Assembly (NCBI RefSeq): GCF_002796605.1
Contig: NZ_CP024923.1
Span: 2,232,001-2,296,000, forward strand
Direction of reading: 5' to 3'
DNA: 64,000 nucleotides
Source: Sphingomonas psychrotolerans
Lineage (GTDB): Bacteria; Pseudomonadota; Alphaproteobacteria; Sphingomonadales; Sphingomonadaceae
How positions within the stretch are numbered: the stretch's first letter is position 1; each line of letters starts with the position of its first letter. A program made the position numbers and the translations under genes. Positions 62,985-64,000 of this stretch are shown here, piece by piece. The notes beneath the pieces were generated by a model. The model was not told where the DNA came from, searched no databases, and saw nothing but the letters and a program-made list of their open reading frames with translations.

Positions 62985-64000
62985 ATGACCCGCCCGACTG
63001 CCACGCCGCTCGCTTTTACGGACGAAATCCTGGAGACGCTCGCTTTGCCCGGCGGCGCGCTCCAGATCGTCCGCGGCCTCGGCTCCGGCCTCGCGCGCGG
63101 CGACGACGGCAGCATCTGGGCGATCGGCGACCGCGGCCCCAATCTCAAGGTGAAGCTCGCCGTCCGCCGCTACGGGCTCGACCACCTTGCCGCGCATGGC
63201 GAGGCCGATGGCGCCAAGGTGATGCCAAGCCTCGCCATCGGGCCGGCGCTGTCCGAGCTCGCGATCGAGGGTGACCGTGTGACGATCCTGCGCACCCTGC
63301 CCCTGCGCACGCCGGCCGGCGATCCCCTCTCGGGCCTGCCGCCGCCCTGGGGCCTTACCGAGCGCGAGCCCGCGGTCGCGCTCGACGGCACGCTGCTCGC
63401 CCCCGATCCGTCCGGCGCCGACACCGAAGGCGTCGCCGTTGCGCGCGACGGCAGCTTCTGGATCGGCGAGGAATATGGCCCCTCGCTGCTCCGCGTCGCG
63501 CCCGACGGCACCGTCGGCGCACGGCTGGTGCCCGAAGGCTGCGCCGACTGGTTCGCCGAGGCCGCCTATCCGATCCGCGACAGCCTGCCCGCGCTCGCCG
63601 CCCGCCGCCGCCTCAACCGCGGTTTCGAGGCGCTGGCGCTCTCCGACGACGGCGCCGCGCTCTATCTCGCCTTCCAGAGCCCGCTCGCCCATCCCGATGT
63701 CGCCGCGCACCGCCGCGCACGTCACGTCCGCCTCTGGGCGCTCGACACCGCCACCGAACGCGTGACCGCGCAATATCTCTATCCTCTCGATCCGCCGCGC
63801 AGCTTCGCGCGCGATCAGGCCGCGGGCGATCTCGACCGCGCCGACATCAAGGTCAGCGAACTCACCGTGCTGGGTCGGAACTTGCTGCTCGTGCTCGAGC
63901 GCGGATCGCTGACCACCAAGCTCTACGCCGTCGACCTCGACTCCGGCGCCGCGCTCGATCCGCGGCACCTCGATCCCGACACCCGCCCCACGATCGAGGA
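62985..64000 (+). CDS. Phytase-like esterase family protein, 3'-truncated by the window edge
   Basis: From the ATG at 62985 the frame is open through to the last base with no stop, giving 338 residues. The stretch EGVAVARDGSFWIGEEYGP is characteristic of the esterase-like phytase (phytase-like) propeller domain, and WAIGDRGPN and NRGFEALALSDDG fit it too. No signal peptide is apparent at this start; it may be intracellular or start elsewhere. Substrate unknown. Confidence 0.82.
   Translation, partial: MTRPTATPLAFTDEILETLALPGGALQIVRGLGSGLARGDDGSIWAIGDRGPNLKVKLAVRRYGLDHLAAHGEADGAKVMPSLAIGPALSELAIEGDRVTILRTLPLRTPAGDPLSGLPPPWGLTEREPAVALDGTLLAPDPSGADTEGVAVARDGSFWIGEEYGPSLLRVAPDGTVGARLVPEGCADWFAEAAYPIRDSLPALAARRRLNRGFEALALSDDGAALYLAFQSPLAHPDVAAHRRARHVRLWALDTATERVTAQYLYPLDPPRSFARDQAAGDLDRADIKVSELTVLGRNLLLVLERGSLTTKLYAVDLDSGAALDPRHLDPDTRPTIE

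Noticed and set aside
1..64000. CRISPR arrays, prophage or complete insertion sequences
   Set aside because: No regular spacer repeat, integrase, transposase or phage gene is seen.

Overview
This 64 kb window is chromosomal DNA of a GC-rich alphaproteobacterium, most probably a sphingomonad (Sphingomonadaceae). Supporting signs are the petA-petB-petC operon, paired atpF'/atpF genes, a GcrA cell-cycle regulator, an aerobic hemF, oligosaccharide-type TonB receptor sequence, and short palindromic repeats between genes. Most of the window is conserved housekeeping sequence. No tRNA, rRNA, CRISPR array, complete insertion sequence or prophage is visible.

Layout. 1-4.4 kb: end of glnA, an aldehyde dehydrogenase, a HEAT-like protein, a small membrane protein and an MgtC-family protein. 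4.8-16 kb: a pectin-utilisation locus on the minus strand (GH28 enzyme, TonB-dependent receptor, GH105 hydrolase). It is split by a five-gene signalling module of bifunctional-looking GGDEF-EAL protein, LysM lipoprotein, membrane Ser/Thr kinase, type-VI-secretion-type FHA protein and PP2C phosphatase. At the phosphatase end of the module the TonB receptor has lost its start, signal peptide, TonB box and half of its plug. 16-23 kb: MaoC protein, lipoprotein, apt, cytochrome bc1, then a decayed stretch holding two remnants of the tRNA methyltransferase gene trmL, and hemF. 23-30 kb: acetyltransferase, two membrane proteins, lipB, small secreted proteins, queE/queC and hslO. 30-36 kb: argF and argD, a histidine kinase, an ABC-2 permease and gcrA. 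36-44.6 kb: a 54-residue ORF, parE, a TonB-like protein, a class A beta-lactamase-like hydrolase, GNAT, LysR, apaG and a sulfhydrylase gene. 44.8-56 kb: membrane glycosyltransferase, GT2-GtrA fusion, leuB, recO, a GNAT/polysaccharide-deacetylase pair, a large transglutaminase-TPR protein and uvrC. 56-64 kb: exported methyltransferase, hybrid histidine kinase, the ATP synthase Fo operon (atpI-B-E-F'-F), a membrane-anchored protein and a truncated phytase-like esterase.

Main points of interest. (1) The FHA/PP2C/kinase/LysM/EAL module has the regulatory parts of a type VI secretion threonine-phosphorylation pathway but no secretion genes beside it, and it adjoins a rearrangement scar. (2) The petA-hemF interval holds an in-frame internal deletion of trmL, reduced to its first and last 15 codons, plus a second decayed trmL start. 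(3) gcrA is frameshifted at an 11-C tract. (4) Two arginine genes have suggestive leader structures. All calls rest on reading the sequence and knowledge of protein families; no database search was run.
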